Source of the DNA: Xestospongia bergquistia
Lineage: Eukaryota > Porifera > Demospongiae > Haplosclerida > Petrosiidae
NCBI GenBank assembly: GCA_963965975.1
Contig: OZ014412.1
Coordinates: forward strand, 13,282,849 to 13,346,848
Direction of reading: 5' to 3'
Length of the DNA stretch: 64,000 bases
Numbering within the stretch: the stretch's first letter is position 1; every line of letters begins with the position of its first letter. The notes under the pieces are model-generated. The model did not search any database. It saw nothing but the letters and a program-made list of their open reading frames with translations, and was not told the DNA's origin. The translations under genes were made by a program, and so were the position numbers. This document shows positions 50,101 through 62,900 of the stretch, piece after piece.

Positions 50101-53100
50101 CTATAATGTCATCAGAAAAGGCGTCGTAGATTATATCAATTACTACGTTACTTTGCCTGATTGTGCAATTATTGTTAGCTTCAGTCAATCTCAAGTTCTC
50201 GATAAATTCCTTGCTACCCACACCTTCCTTATTAAATATGCACGTGCACTATGACCTCTTATATATGATGCACACATGGACATAAATATAGATTGTTTGC
50301 ATTTTGTTAAATTTTAAAGTATGGATGAACATCCTTCAATCCAATAGACTATCATACTTGTATGATGAGGAAAGTATGATTTCATTTAAAACGTTTAAAT
50401 TAATAATTTAAAACCAGAGTTTCATGCTACATGATCAGTTCTTTTGACTGTCTTTGTTCAAGCATGTATCTTCAAAGTAGCAATTTAACATTCAGACGAA
50501 ATGTAAACATTCAAATTTATTTTTATGGCCATTTTATACCACTGTCCTTATGATCTTTTCTGTAAGTATTGGTTGCACAATATACAAAAAAGTCATATAT
50601 TAACTACTGCACAAATGGACTGTCTAAAGTAGTAACTTTGAAAGAGCATATTAATATGTCTTAGGTGTGTGATTCACAGTGTAATATGTAATGTACATAA
50701 AGTCATGGAGCACACAAAATATCTGGTGTGGCATTAACTAGTAGTAAGAGATGTACTTATAATACATATGTTAATTCTTATGAAAATGACCATGAGCTGG
50801 AGTATAAAATGTCACTTTATATGTCATGTTGTAAACTTTTTGCAATCACTAACAATTTGATAATTCTCTTAAAGCTTAGATTTGTTACATAAACATGAAA
50901 ATTAGATATGGTTTTTAACATTAGTATAGAAAAGAACAACTGGACATGAATAATATTCAATGACACAAACATTGATATCTGTTACTAAAGATATTTTAAT
51001 CAAATTTTATGACTATTAGTAATTATTTAAATAAACATTGTGAGTGTGTCATACAATGATGTACATTATTTATTACACATTACATTCACTGATGATAATA
51101 TACTATGTACATATTGTCATTTTCTTTATCAGGTAAAATAATTCATGCTAGAATGTTATGTGTATATTAATTTTCTTTTATTAATACTTTTGCATAGATT
51201 AAATTTTCTTTGAGTAGAAACAGTAACCATAGATACAAACTAAATTGGATAATTATATAGCAGGATTGTCTGAAGATGACCAATGTTATACAATGTTAGA
51301 AAATTACTTGGCAGAGAAGTAATATAGCAAAAAGCTTCATACATTATCAATCACATCAATTGCTGTAGAAGACGAGGTTAATGTATTTTTTGTTGGCTGC
51401 TATATGCATTGGAGGTTAAGGTATGTATTTTATTTTATTCTTCAATTTTATTTGTGACACACAACTATATATTATAATAAAGAAAGTAGACTTAGAAATA
51501 TGCAAACATGTGTTCCAAAACAATTACTACAATGTACCAGAAGAAAGAATGCTTGCAAAACTTTAGAGCAATGTAGTTTTAATTGAGGTGGTATTTCTTT
51601 AAAAGTTTCCATGACTATCATAATAGCAAAGTCAATATTCATTATACTTTTTTGGCTAAAGTTTGTACTAAATGCTTCAAAGTAAATACTAGAATCATCT
51701 ATGGTAGTAGAAATTATTAAATGTATGGCCAGGCTATTTTACAACTAACTCCGTGTGAGTGAAAATATAGCTACTATGGTTATCTACTATATAGATTATC
51801 AAGGACAAATTATATCCATGATTAAAAGAAATATTTAATTTGAAGTATACCAGTATATGAGTATTCTGCTCAACATGAAAATTATTATTAGCTGGCTCCC
51901 TTTAAGTATTGTATGTCACCTTAAATGAAAATAGGTTTTATATCACTAAAATATTGCAGTTCAAGTTATAGTATTTACATTTTACATTTTATTCTAAGTA
52001 ATAACTTAATTCCCAATATATACTTGCAAAATTTAACAAAGGTTTTTCTGGTTTTGATTTGTACTGAAATTACCAGAAACCATATATGGAATGTTATAAT
52101 ATTTTTGGGTACATATACGTAAAATGATTATACTTATCATAATACATGAGAAAAAACAAATCAGAGACCAAAGCAAGCATTACAAGAATAACAAACAAAA
52201 CAAAAACATTAAGTTTCCTTTTTCAGCAGTAGAGCTGGTAGAAATACTTTTTATATCATTTTTATAACATCAAAAGACTCTACAATAGATCAAAAGGTTG
52301 ATATGATGATAATTACAACCCTTGCCAGTCTTCAAAATTAGGATCTTGTATGAACTAACGTTATAACAATATTTATGATGAAGAACCCTAATTGCTTCAT
52401 AAAAGTAAGGTGCTAGCTATAGAAATTATGATGATAACAAAATCTCAATAATTTGACTTTACAGATCAATTTTTAACCATGTGTAAAATACAATGTTACT
52501 TGCTGTAGTTGCCATTAGATACCCTTCCCTCTTGTGATAGTATTCCCAATATGATTAGCATTTTACAAGTAATCATTTCATTGTCCTACACATAAATTTA
52601 TGTGAATAATCTCCAAATCAGGAATTATTTATGTATGTAAAGTCAAATGAACAGAGTATAGTAACTTATAGTGTAAAATAATTCTTTTTCATAGTATTTA
52701 AAACTTCATCACATCCAGTTATTTCAAAAATGTTTCCAAATGCTGCATGTGACCATCATTTGGTAGTGATTATCCATATAAATACACTGTCAATACTATT
52801 TGTATTGTAAAGATATATATGTCTCATATGAAGATTTACTATAATTGTCTAATTAGGTGTAACAAAATAAATTCTAAAATGATTGATATGAATCATCCAC
52901 AAGTAGAAAAATAATTTCAATTTCCAGAAGTTACATTTAGTGGTAGTCAGGCTGTGATTCTAGTGAACATTGATAATCTCTTAAATGGCTTGTATTATTT
53001 AAAGGTGTAGTTGTCAAAATTAAGGAATCATAGGTACTATTACTTTCATAACTACAACTTGGTAATATAAACATAGACAACAAGTTTTATTACTTAATAT

Positions 53101-54219
53101 CACATTACCTCAGCCATGTTGAAGGACTACTACAAAAAAATGTTTAAAGTAAGATACAGGACCTTTGGAACACCATATGATATTAATATGAATTACCTTT
53201 TACAACTAAGCTATTAATTCTAGTTTTGCAATTACCTTTGTCTAAAAGTTAATGGCATTTGTTGTTTTGCTATAACTAACAAATATTACAGTTTTTGAGT
53301 TTCTGTGACAATATAATCTTGTAACTGGATAAATGAAACTTTTGCATGTTGGCAAGCCCAGAGTTAAATACCAGTTAAATGATAAAGGGTGGGTTAGAAT
53401 ATATATGATATATGCCTATAACAGCAATATATTCAGCACATGTTTTTGGAGAAGGTAGTTTCTTTTAGTGTCACAAACTGCAAGACTGGACTACATTACC
53501 AGACAACTGAATAGAACTGAAACCACGCCTTTTATAACACATGATTATATGCAGGTTGCTAAATAAACGATGTTCTTTTATTATTTTAACTTTAACATCA
53601 AACATTGTAGAAGCATTGTGACTGGCACAGAAAGAAAAAAGCATACCTGATGGAATCTACGAATCATTTTTAAAAATCAATGTCGTTTAGTGGATGAAGC
53701 TGGTTACAAGCATTATCACAATGAGTGGGTCCTACAGATTTTAGTGTAAAAAAGGATTTTATGCCTAGAGTTACTCATGGCACAATTTTACACCAACACA
53801 ACCTGGAGTATATCATGGGACAATTTTAAACCAATACAACCTTGATCTTACTCTAGGGCCAAGTTTATACTATTGTTTTTAGTTTAAAATCCCTCAGTAA
53901 ATCTATCTTTGTATTATTATGGGGTAATTTTACACCAATTGGCTAATTAAGGGGGTTACTCATTTAATTTCCTTCCACAGTAATTTCCTTTTCCAGTATA
54001 TGGCACAATTTTACACTTGTTGCCACCCTTAACTGGAATTGGTGTAAAATTATCCCATATAAAGTGAAAGCTACACATTCGACTGAAGGAAGATCTTAAC
54101 ATTGACCTTTGACCTCACTTAAAACCTTCCCATGAGAACAATCTGACAATCAACTCAAGAAGACTTTTACATAAAGATCTTCTGATCTTGCATGAGTGGT
54201 GGTGTGAAGGTGTGGTTAA

Positions 54220-54308
54220 GTGTTAGGTGTGGCTGAGACATGCATGGATCCTATCAATTGCAACGTGTTAGGTGTGGCTGAGACATGCATGCATCTATCA
54301 ATTGCAGC
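54220..54308. repeat. Direct repeat, two copies of a 45-bp unit
   Basis: GTGTTAGGTGTGGCTGAGAC starts at 54220 and again at 54265, each followed by ATGCATG and CTATCAATTGCA. It lies just upstream of the cargo gene in the inverted-repeat element. Confidence 0.9.
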
Positions 54309-54539
54309 TCTATTAGGGTGGAGCTGGCCTGACAGATCAATTACAGGGTTGTCAGGCGGTGAAACTATAGTGATGAAGTTTTTGAAAGTACTAATCATTT
54401 GTTTGTTAATAAAATGTAACAGTGATATTCGACCTGCTTTTTTAAAAGCGAACTATATTCAGAGCTATGGCTGTGATGGAAGAGTAAACCTTCTCTTTGC
54501 ACCATATTGCCCTTTTATTTGCCGCTATGCTCTACCTGG

Positions 54540-55397
54540 ATGGATTGTGTTACTGGTTCTGATATTTCATCCTCCAAACTCATCAGTTTCATTTCAAAAG
54601 TTATTCAGAAGTTATTTTATCGAGGGTCTTTGATACAACCACATGTTCCATTACGATATTATGGGCTGAAGGATGGTGAATGTGTTAGTCTACTTGTTAA
54701 AGGTGTAGGAGGAGGAGGTGATGGTGGCAGTGCAGATAGTACGTTTAGGTACACTAATTGTTTACTTAAAAATAATTTTCAATTGAAATGATGGTTATCA
54801 TAATTATTTTTTTTTCAACAGAGTCTGTCAACGATGAGCTTGCCAATGAATGTATATCCTGTGGAGAGTATGCTAATATCTTTTGTGATGTATGCAAGTC
54901 ATCAAGGTGTAAAACATGTAACGAACAGTGGCATATACATCCAAAAAGAAGAAACCACAATACTAAGGTAAAGTCAAAGTAAATGTGGTAGACAATGAAT
55001 GATCTGAAATATGACTGTGACTTTACCTATTAGGAAATACCACAATGAAAAAAAACAAGAACAATGGTATGAATGAATTATATCCTCATACTTTCCCTCA
55101 GATTCTTCCTCTAGAAAACGAGCTATTGACACTTCTGAACATTCATCGAGCAGCAAACTGCCAAAATGCATATGTGTAAGTGACAGTATTGTTGAATGTA
55201 TTCCAAATGCTCATCCAGAAATTATTGGAAAACGTGTAAAAATGAAATTTGTTGATAAAAAAGAACAGGAACAATGGTATGAAGGAATTATATCCTCATA
55301 TAATGTGATAACTGGCAAGTACTCTGTGTACTTCCCGTATGACGGAGTTACAGAAGAGGCATCATATGATGATGAAGATATGGAAATTATTGACTGA
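54540..55397 (+). CDS. Transposon cargo gene: ubiquitin-like, B-box zinc finger, Tudor-like segments
   Basis: Exon 1 (ATG 54540 to 54738, donor GTACGT) ends RYYGLKDGECVSLLVKGVGG, which resembles the C-terminal half and Gly-rich tail of a ubiquitin-like fold. Exon 2 (54822-54967, acceptor TTCAACAG, donor GTAAAG) has a B-box pattern: CISC, seven residues, CDVC, four residues, CKTC, then His residues in WHIHP and RNH. Exon 3 (from 55102, acceptor CCCTCAG, to TGA 55397) encodes a Ser-rich linker and IIGKRVKMKFVDKKEQEQWY...YSVYFPYDG, a Tudor/agenet-like barrel. Exon 1-2 phases agree; the obvious exon 2-3 junction is off by one phase, so an unseen exon, another donor or a mutation is involved. The gene sits wholly between the inverted arms. 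The combination suggests a ubiquitin-linked chromatin or nuclear adaptor; that is inference. Confidence 0.65.
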
Positions 55398-55505
55398 TGA
55401 TTAATTGATGATTTCATTAATATTCAATTCATTATAGTGTTAAAACAGTGTTATGAACTGAATTCATTCATTTACTCAATCATATACACCATTAACTCTC
55501 CACCT

Positions 55506-55797
55506 CAGTACTCTCGTTCAGTATTTTATAATTGAAAAATTTTAAGTGAGTTCAAAGGTCATTATTAAAATCTTCCTTCAGTACTCTCGTTCAGTATTTT
55601 ATAATTAAAAAATTTTAAGTGAGTTCAAAGGTCATTATTAAAATCTTCCTTTAGTACTCTCGTTCAGTATTTTATAATTAAAAAAAATTAAGTGAGTTCA
55701 AAGGTCAATATTAAAATCTTCCTTCAGTACTCTCGTTCAGTATTTTATAATTGAAAAAATTTTAAGTGAGTTCAAAGGTCATTATTAAAATCTTGAA
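55506..55797. repeat. Four tandem copies of a 73-bp unit inside the right arm
   Basis: AGTACTCTCGTTCAG recurs with an exact 73-bp period (55506, 55579, 55652, 55725). The unit's end (AGTGAGTTCAAAGGTCATTA...AATCTTCC) appears once, inverted, in the left arm at 54080-54125, so the unit is a subterminal motif amplified on one side only. Confidence 0.93.
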
Positions 55798-58253
55798 TGA
55801 AGTAATTATACCACTTCCAGTTGAGGGTAGCAACTGGTGTAAAATTATGCCATAATATAGATATTAGTTTTACTGTAGAAGGAAGTTAAATGAGTAAACC
55901 CCTTAATTAGCCAATTGGTGTAAAAGTACCCCATAATAATACAAAGATAGATTTACTGAGGGATTTTAAACTAAAAACAATAGTATAAACTTGGCCCTAG
56001 AGTATGATCAAGGTTGTATTGGTTTAAAATTGTCCCATGATATACTCCAGGTTGTGTTGGTGTAAAATTGTGCCATGAGTAACTCTAGGCATAAAATCCT
56101 TTTTTACACTAACTTCTACAAGACCCAATGAGTGTTATGAGCTTGATAACTTAGACAGAGTGTATTTATCACACTCTTTGTGTTTAGTAGAAATATCATT
56201 TAGAGGTGTTGAATTTTTTTGAATTTATTGCAACAATCAACACAAACATATATCTTTCCAAAAATTGCAGTAAAACTTGAGTTGAAGTGTTCACATTATC
56301 TCAAACAGATATCAACAAGAGTACTACTTCATCATTAAGGTCAAATAAAAGGTCCTTGCTATTAAATGATTCTGTTTCTTCATGCAGTTACTCGAGAATA
56401 ATGTCACAGACCATCTTAATTTCTGGCGTGGCACTATTACGTGGGAGTGATATATAAACAGCTCGGCTTCAATCTTATTTACGCATTAATCAAAGACAAC
56501 GAATTAAATAAGTTTTTATCCAACGGAAGGAAAATTGAACATAGCTTAAGGACTTGTGTTCACGTAACATTGTCTCCAGCGCTAACACCATTAAAAAGAG
56601 ATGGTAGTCACTAAACTCTGGACTGAATTAAATGACTGCACAGAGAAAGAAATCGTTATTACATACAGGAAAACTATATTGTACTATAATCTCATCAAAA
56701 AAGGCGTTGAAGATTATAGCAATTACTTTGTGACTTTGCCTGATTGTGCAATTATTGTTAGATTCAGTTTAGTCCCAAGTTCTCACTAAATTCCTTGCTA
56801 CCCACACCTTTCTTATTAAATTGCACGTGAACTATGACCTCTTATATATGATGGCCACATAGACATAAACATAGATTATTTGCATTTTGTTAAATTTGAA
56901 AGTATGGATGAACATCTTTCAATCCAAAAGACTATCATACTTGAATGATGAGGAAAAAATGATTTTATTTGAAACATTTTAAGCAATAATTCAGCAAGAG
57001 TTTCATGCTAAATAGTCAGTTCTTTTGACAGTCCTTGTTTAAGTATGTATCTCAAACTATGTAGTATTGTAATATTCATAGGAAAAGTACACATTTAAAA
57101 TTTATTTTTATAGCAATTACATACTCCTTTCCTTATGATCTTTTCTTTAAGTATGGGTAGAACAATGTACAAAAAAGTCATATATCAACTACTGCATAAA
57201 TGGACTGTCTGAAGTAGTAACTTTGACAAGAGCATATTAATATGTCTTATGTATGTGTTCCTATTACAACATGTAATGTACATTGATTGTGCACAGTACA
57301 GTTTGATGTTACAAAAAGTAGACCATAAAATGTCATAGAGCAAACAAAATATCTGGTGTGGCATTAACTAGTAGTAAGAAATGTACTTATAATATATAAT
57401 GTTAATTCTTATGAAGCTGAAATAATTACCATGAGCTGCAGTATAAAAGTCACTTTATATGTAATGTTGTAGGCTTTCTGTAATCACTATCAATATTATA
57501 GAATTACACTTTATTTTCACAATATACAAAGTTGTAAACAGTGTCCTGGTATATTAACTTTTAGTTATTGCTACTGGCAGTGTCAAACCATTTAACTAGT
57601 CCAATGGGATAAAGATTATAAAGACAATGACTAGTTAATACTAAGGTTATTATTTAAATGTAGTCATCTTGCGTTATAATAATACTGATATCTAATATCT
57701 TGAAAGTTAATGATAATTAATTTCCATGCTAACTTATGGGCTAAGTGTCAAAAATGGGATGTGGGGTTCCAAATGATATCTATCGAAACGTTTGGCGTTA
57801 ATATATTTTTGTTTGGTGAAATAAAATGAATATTGAAAACACAAATGATATCTATCATTCAGTCTGGAATATGTTTTTAGGAGATTTTCAGAGCTGATCC
57901 ATTTTTCGCAACTAACTTTGTGCATTATGAAGAGAGCAGGTGAGGAATGTTTTTGTTAGAACAGGGATAGAGAAAACTGTTAATGACTTATTGCTAATGG
58001 TGGAACAATTCATGAAAGTTAGAATGTCATAAAAACATCTAGCATATTACCAAAGTTCATCAGTTGATTAAAGAAATTAATAATCAGAGTTTGACATCAT
58101 TGCACAGGTTGCATGGTTCCAGCTGACGTATACTGTATCATACCAAATATTTGACAGGTCGACTGCAAATGCTACGTGACCTCTTCATAACCTGACTGCA
58201 ACAGCCTCTCGTCATTCTCCCTCTGAAAGACATGTTCTCTTGACCCGTACACA

Positions 58254-58532
58254 GTGATAAATGAACATAAGCTTGAAGGCCAAAACCATGTAAACCAACT
58301 AAACCAGCTTGATGAAGAGGCAGCTTTCAAATGCCTTACTGCCAAAACAAGTCCTGGATTGCCAGTAATATCAAGAGCAAATGTCAACAGCAAGAAAAAT
58401 AAACAATCAGATAAAAAAAGAAAGACAAAAACATTACTAGATGACAAATATGGGCAAAGAAGTCCAAGAAGAAAGAGTTACTTCAGCTTAAAAAGGTGCT
58501 ACCATTTTGAATATCTACATTCAAAAAAGTAA
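58254..58532 (+). pseudogene. Basic, lysine-rich unrecognised frame, one of three copies
   Basis: A 92-codon frame contains LDEEAAFKCLTAKTSPGL, then KKNKQSDKKRKTKTLLDDK and RSPRRKSYFSLKR. Copies at 27895-28180 and 42185-42460 are interrupted (for example AGTCCAAGAAG versus ACGTCCAAGAAG phase loss at 28.1 kb). It looks like the end of a nuclear protein exon, but it may simply be repeat DNA. The hydrophobic minus-strand frames over the same three sites are shadows. Confidence 0.35.
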
Positions 58533-59007
58533 TCCTTATTGAGTAGGTACCACTTTAAAAGGATTTGCACGATCATAATAATAGTTACAATAAGTTTGTG
58601 ACAACAAGAGGGCTATAAAAAAATCAATATTCATTATCCACTTTTGGCTATATATTTTACTAAAGGTTTCAAATGAATTTATAAAACCATCACACACTAA
58701 TACAAGACTGTTTTGCAACTATAACTGCATGTCTTGTTTAAAATAAAGATGAAACGTCTAGGACAAAATTTTGTATTAACTGAAATGAAGACAAAAATTG
58801 CCTTTTCTTTTGTTGTTAAACACACCTAATAAGAAGTTATAACAATGTAACGATGACTAGGCTAGGTGTCATGTTTGTTATACACACAAGAGTATTATTA
58901 TTTTATATACTAGTATGACACCTTGTAAAGAGGAAGTCCTACAACAAGATTATGTTTACACGATGACATTACATGTAATGTATGAAGTAAATTTATATGG
59001 TACTAAC

Positions 59008-59106
59008 TTTATCAACAGAATCTAGGTTAGCTCCGTTGTTAACCAAAAGTGTAGCAACTTCGGTTTTTCCATTACGTGCAGCATCATGCAAAGGAGTTCT
59101 CTTGTT
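59008..59106 (-). CDS. Ankyrin-repeat exon in duplication unit 2
   Basis: 99 bp, 33 codons, phase 0, with acceptor ATATCTTTTAG and donor GATAAA|GTTAGT on the minus strand. It starts NKRTPLHDAARNG and ends GANLDSVDK. The frame is intact and differs from the 63.1-kb copy only at residue 11 (Arg for Ser). Confidence 0.85.
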
Positions 59107-62100
59107 CTAAAAGATATAGACAACAATACAAAGTAACACATGGAAATAGACTGTACTGGTATACTATGACAACATGTTTACTATTACTAATGCATAACAG
59201 AATAACTGTTAATTACAATAATGTAGTTGTAGTATGGTACAAGTTCTGTATACAACCAGCATGCTTATATCATACTTGTTATGATGCACTATGACTGTAT
59301 GATAAGGCTCATGTTATCATAAAACACGGCAGAATGGAGAAGATATGCATGTAGATTAGAAAATGTAAATTAGTAGAAAATCAATTATAATGTCCCGTTA
59401 TCAAGGTTTCTTAAAATAAATTTCAAAATAACATTTTTCATGTTATTATGCTATAAGAGATACTTAAAGACATTTTGTGCAAGATTTTATACATAATAAT
59501 TCTGTTTTACAATTATATATTTGTTATTGATGTGATAACAATACTCGGCAGGGCTTGTAAAATCAAGCAATCATTGAGTGACATAAGAATGTCAAATAAC
59601 ACACAATATAATATCAAGACAAAGTATTATTAAAAAACAATTTTGTAATTAATATTCTTATTATTCATTATAATTGATTGTCATTCAAATGATCATGATT
59701 GACATAAACAGTAGTTACATAATTTATAATAATGTTGTAATTCTATAAAATAATTAACAATTAGACTTATTTCTATCATCAAAATATACTTTATGCTGTC
59801 AAAATAAATCTGATCATCCACTTTGTTGATGTCATTAGTGTAGATAAAACAAAGGACCTTATTAGAACTAGACCAAAAAGAAATGAATTACTTAGTGCTA
59901 GGCTCGTAGACATATTAGCGTTGACTTCTCTCTATATATTAATGAGTCTATTACCCACACATGACGGTGAAATGTAACAATAAAATGTCATGTATATTGA
60001 CATTATTTGAGTCTTTCTCCTTTACTTATAATTGGATATTGACTGACTGGCTACAATGAACAGGTGATCTGTGTTATATTCCCACAGTTAGTATTTAAGA
60101 AGTTTACAATTTTACTAGCTAGATATATCTGTCTTCTAATAGCATTTGCAAAGGCTACATTAAATCTCCTTCAAGAAGCATTGGTTCAAATTGTAACAGA
60201 CACAATTAATTTAACAGGTCACGACTATCATACTAGTAAAAGAAGCATATTTTAGGCATTGTACATACACTTCTTTTACCTATGACCTGTTGTCATGATG
60301 TAAAAAAGGGTGATTTCATTTGAAGTATTTTTAAGTAATAAGTCAGCCAGAGTTTAGTATTACATAGACAGTCTTTTGGAAGTCATTGCTCAAATCACCT
60401 AGAAATCTGAGTATTTCCTTATACAAATACACTATACTTCCTCAATATAAATGCCATTGAATAATTGATCAAAGTAAATTAACAGTGTTGTGATGTATTC
60501 ACTTTATTGCTACTGACTGGGTCAAACCATTTAACTTATACAATAGAATAAACATTATGAAGACACTGACTTTAGTCAGTACTAAGGTTATAGTAAATAT
60601 AGCCATGCTGTTTTACAATAGTACTGATATCTAGGCCTTTGAAAGTTAAAATCAATTAATTATCTATAGCTTATAGGCTAACTGACATCACCAGAGATGC
60701 AATGAATATGTGATAAATCACACTGTGAACTAATCGTGCAATGATTTTAGTATTTTAGTAAATTGTGTAGCAAATGTCTTAAAATCCAACTATTAGTGTT
60801 GAAGATTAAACTAAAGAGGGAGAGGTGTCGTTGTAGTCATTTAACTTCTATAGATTTGGGACAGCCCCAGATTATTGTACATGACTTGAATTATTCTAAT
60901 GACTAGTATGAGTATCTGATGAAGATATAAATATAATTATTGTAGTGTAGTGATATTGAGGTAATCATGTTATACATAAGACAAATATGATGTCAATGAT
61001 TGTGTAGAAAAGTGAATCTAGTGATATAAAGTACATACCTTATTATAAAGGTAACATACTATAGAAAACATCTGTGTTGTTAGTTGTTATTGTCAGAATA
61101 CTCCTGTTTGTTAATATGTTCTAACTATGTTTATAAATTAGTCATAGTTGATATATAACTTGTGATATCAACAGGTTATAGTATATAAACATATTTTAAA
61201 TTATATCTATATAAGATAATCATTATGATAATCATATATTAAAAGAAAATGTAGGTAATATGCCAAATTGATATAATGCTAATATTTATGTTCTTCCAGT
61301 CATATTATTACAATTATCCAACATATGATGATCTATACCATGTGTTATGATTGTAATAACTACTGTATATGAATTCAACATTGATGATATCTGTTATATT
61401 TGTTATTAAAATTATCTATAATAAACATATCTTATGATAGAGATTGATTAGTGGGAAGGGTATTCAAAAATATATTGACAACAAGTAATACGTACTACTA
61501 TTACAATGTTACAAGGAGTATGACATAAAACAAATTAAATTAGCACACTAAATATCTGGTTGTAACAATACTGAGTTAACTATTTTGTAATTGATATTTA
61601 CTGTTTATTACGCTCACACCAACAAGAGAAATTAGCAATCATCACAAAAGAGATGTCAATATAGTTATATAAAATGTTAGGATTAATACAAGCATTACTA
61701 GAAAGAAAACAAAACAAAAGTATTAAATTTCCTTTTTCAACTGTAGTGCTGGGAGAAATACTTTTATATCATTCTGATAACATCAAAAAGACTCTAAATT
61801 AGATCAAAAGGTTGATATCATGATAATTACAATACGTGCCAGTCTTCAAAATGAGGATATTATGATTTTGACATTGAAACAGTATTGATGCCCCAATTGC
61901 GTCATAACAGTAAGGTGCTAGCTATAGAAATTGTGATGATAACTAAAGTCTTTATGATTTGACTTTACAGATCAATTTTTAACAATGTCTATGATACAAT
62001 GTTACTTGCTGTAGTTGCCATTAGATTCCCTTGGGTCTTGTGATAGTATTCCCAATATGATTAGCATTTTAAAAGTAATCATTTCATGGTCCTGCATACA

Positions 62101-62900
62101 AATTTATCTGAATAACCTCCAAATCAGGAATTATTTATTTATGTAAAGTCAAATGAACAGAGTATAGTAACTTCTAGTGTAAAACAATTCCTTTTAATAG
62201 TATTTAAACTTGATCACTTCCAGTTATTTCAAAATGCAGTGATTACCCATATACGTACACTCTAAGTACTGTTTGTATTCCAAAGATATATTTGTCTCAT
62301 ATGAAAAAATACTATAATTGTCTAACGAGATGTAACAAAATAAATTCTAGAATAATTGATATGAATCATTCACATGTAAAATAATAAAATCCATTTCCTG
62401 CAGTTACATTCAGTGGTAGTCAGGTTGTGATTGTGACTTGTATTGTAAATGTGTAGTTATCAAAATTAAGGAATCATAGGTACCATTACTTTCATAACCA
62501 GCACTAGGTAATATAAACATAGTTATCTTGTATTGGAAATGTTTCTTATGTATTGTAATTATAACATTATTAATGCAAACAAAACAATTTATTACTTCAC
62601 ATCATATTACCTCAGCTGTGTTGAAGGACTACTTAAAAAAAATGTTCAAGTAAGATGTACAGTACAGGACATTTGAAACACCATATGATATTAATATGAA
62701 TACCTTTTACAACTAAGCTATTAATTCTGGTTATCCAATTACCTTTGTCTAAAGTTAATGGCATTTCTTATTTTGCTATAACTAATAAATATCACATTTT
62801 TTGAGGTGCTGAGACAATATAACTTGTAACTGGATAAATGAAACTTTTACACATTAACCAGGACAGAGGTAAATAACAGTTAAATGATAAAGGATGGGTT

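Larger units (their letters stand above)
47241..51059. other. Spacer between duplication units, mosaic of older repeats
   Basis: 47990-49310 matches 26620-27760. 49320-50870 matches 39900-41470 and 56130-57490. Only one short frame (49858-50100) and one MITE (47686-47868) are worth naming; otherwise nothing is coding. Confidence 0.6.
53727..56126. mobile_element. 2.4-kb element with ~330-bp or longer terminal inverted repeats and a cargo gene
   Basis: Left end GGGTCCTACAGATTTTAGTG and right end, inverted, GGGTCTTGTAGAAGTTAGTG. The arms stay paired to about 54052 and 55800 (shared inverted words: TAAAAAAGGATTTTATGCC, TGGTGTAAAATT, TTGGCTAATTAAGG). A further paired stretch reaches 54080-54125, the inverse of the 73-bp repeats at 55506-55797. 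AATGAGT flanks both sides (53720-53726 and 56127-56133), a 7-bp (or 8-bp, AATGAGTG) target duplication. The empty site survives in unit 1 near 40110 (CACAATGAGTTTTATGAGC) and near 49530. No transposase is encoded; the interior holds a spliced plus-strand gene. Confidence 0.92.
51060..62900. repeat. Segmental duplication, unit 2 (~9.4 kb plus a 2.4-kb insertion)
   Basis: Sister of 37600-46980, carrying the ankyrin exon at 59008-59106. It differs from unit 1 by the inverted-repeat element at 53727-56126, an extra ~140 bp near 51385-51530, a ~70-bp insert around 57777-57850, and scattered substitutions. It ends abruptly at about 62,900 inside the GATAAAGGATGGGTTA word. Confidence 0.93.

Noticed and set aside
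54216-54398. Minus-strand frame with a repeated MHVSATPNT peptide
   Set aside because: Produced by the 45-bp direct repeat at 54220-54308, not by a gene.
58172-58447. Hydrophobic minus-strand frames (also 27867-28094 and 42148-42342)
   Set aside because: They are the reverse of the lysine-rich plus-strand frame; antisense of Lys/Arg codons gives Phe/Leu/Ser-rich frames. No splice or start context.
59076-59294. Plus-strand frames starting MQHHAKEFSC (also 63133-63327)
   Set aside because: They begin on the antisense of the ankyrin exon and run into its intron; the minus-strand exon explains the conserved part.
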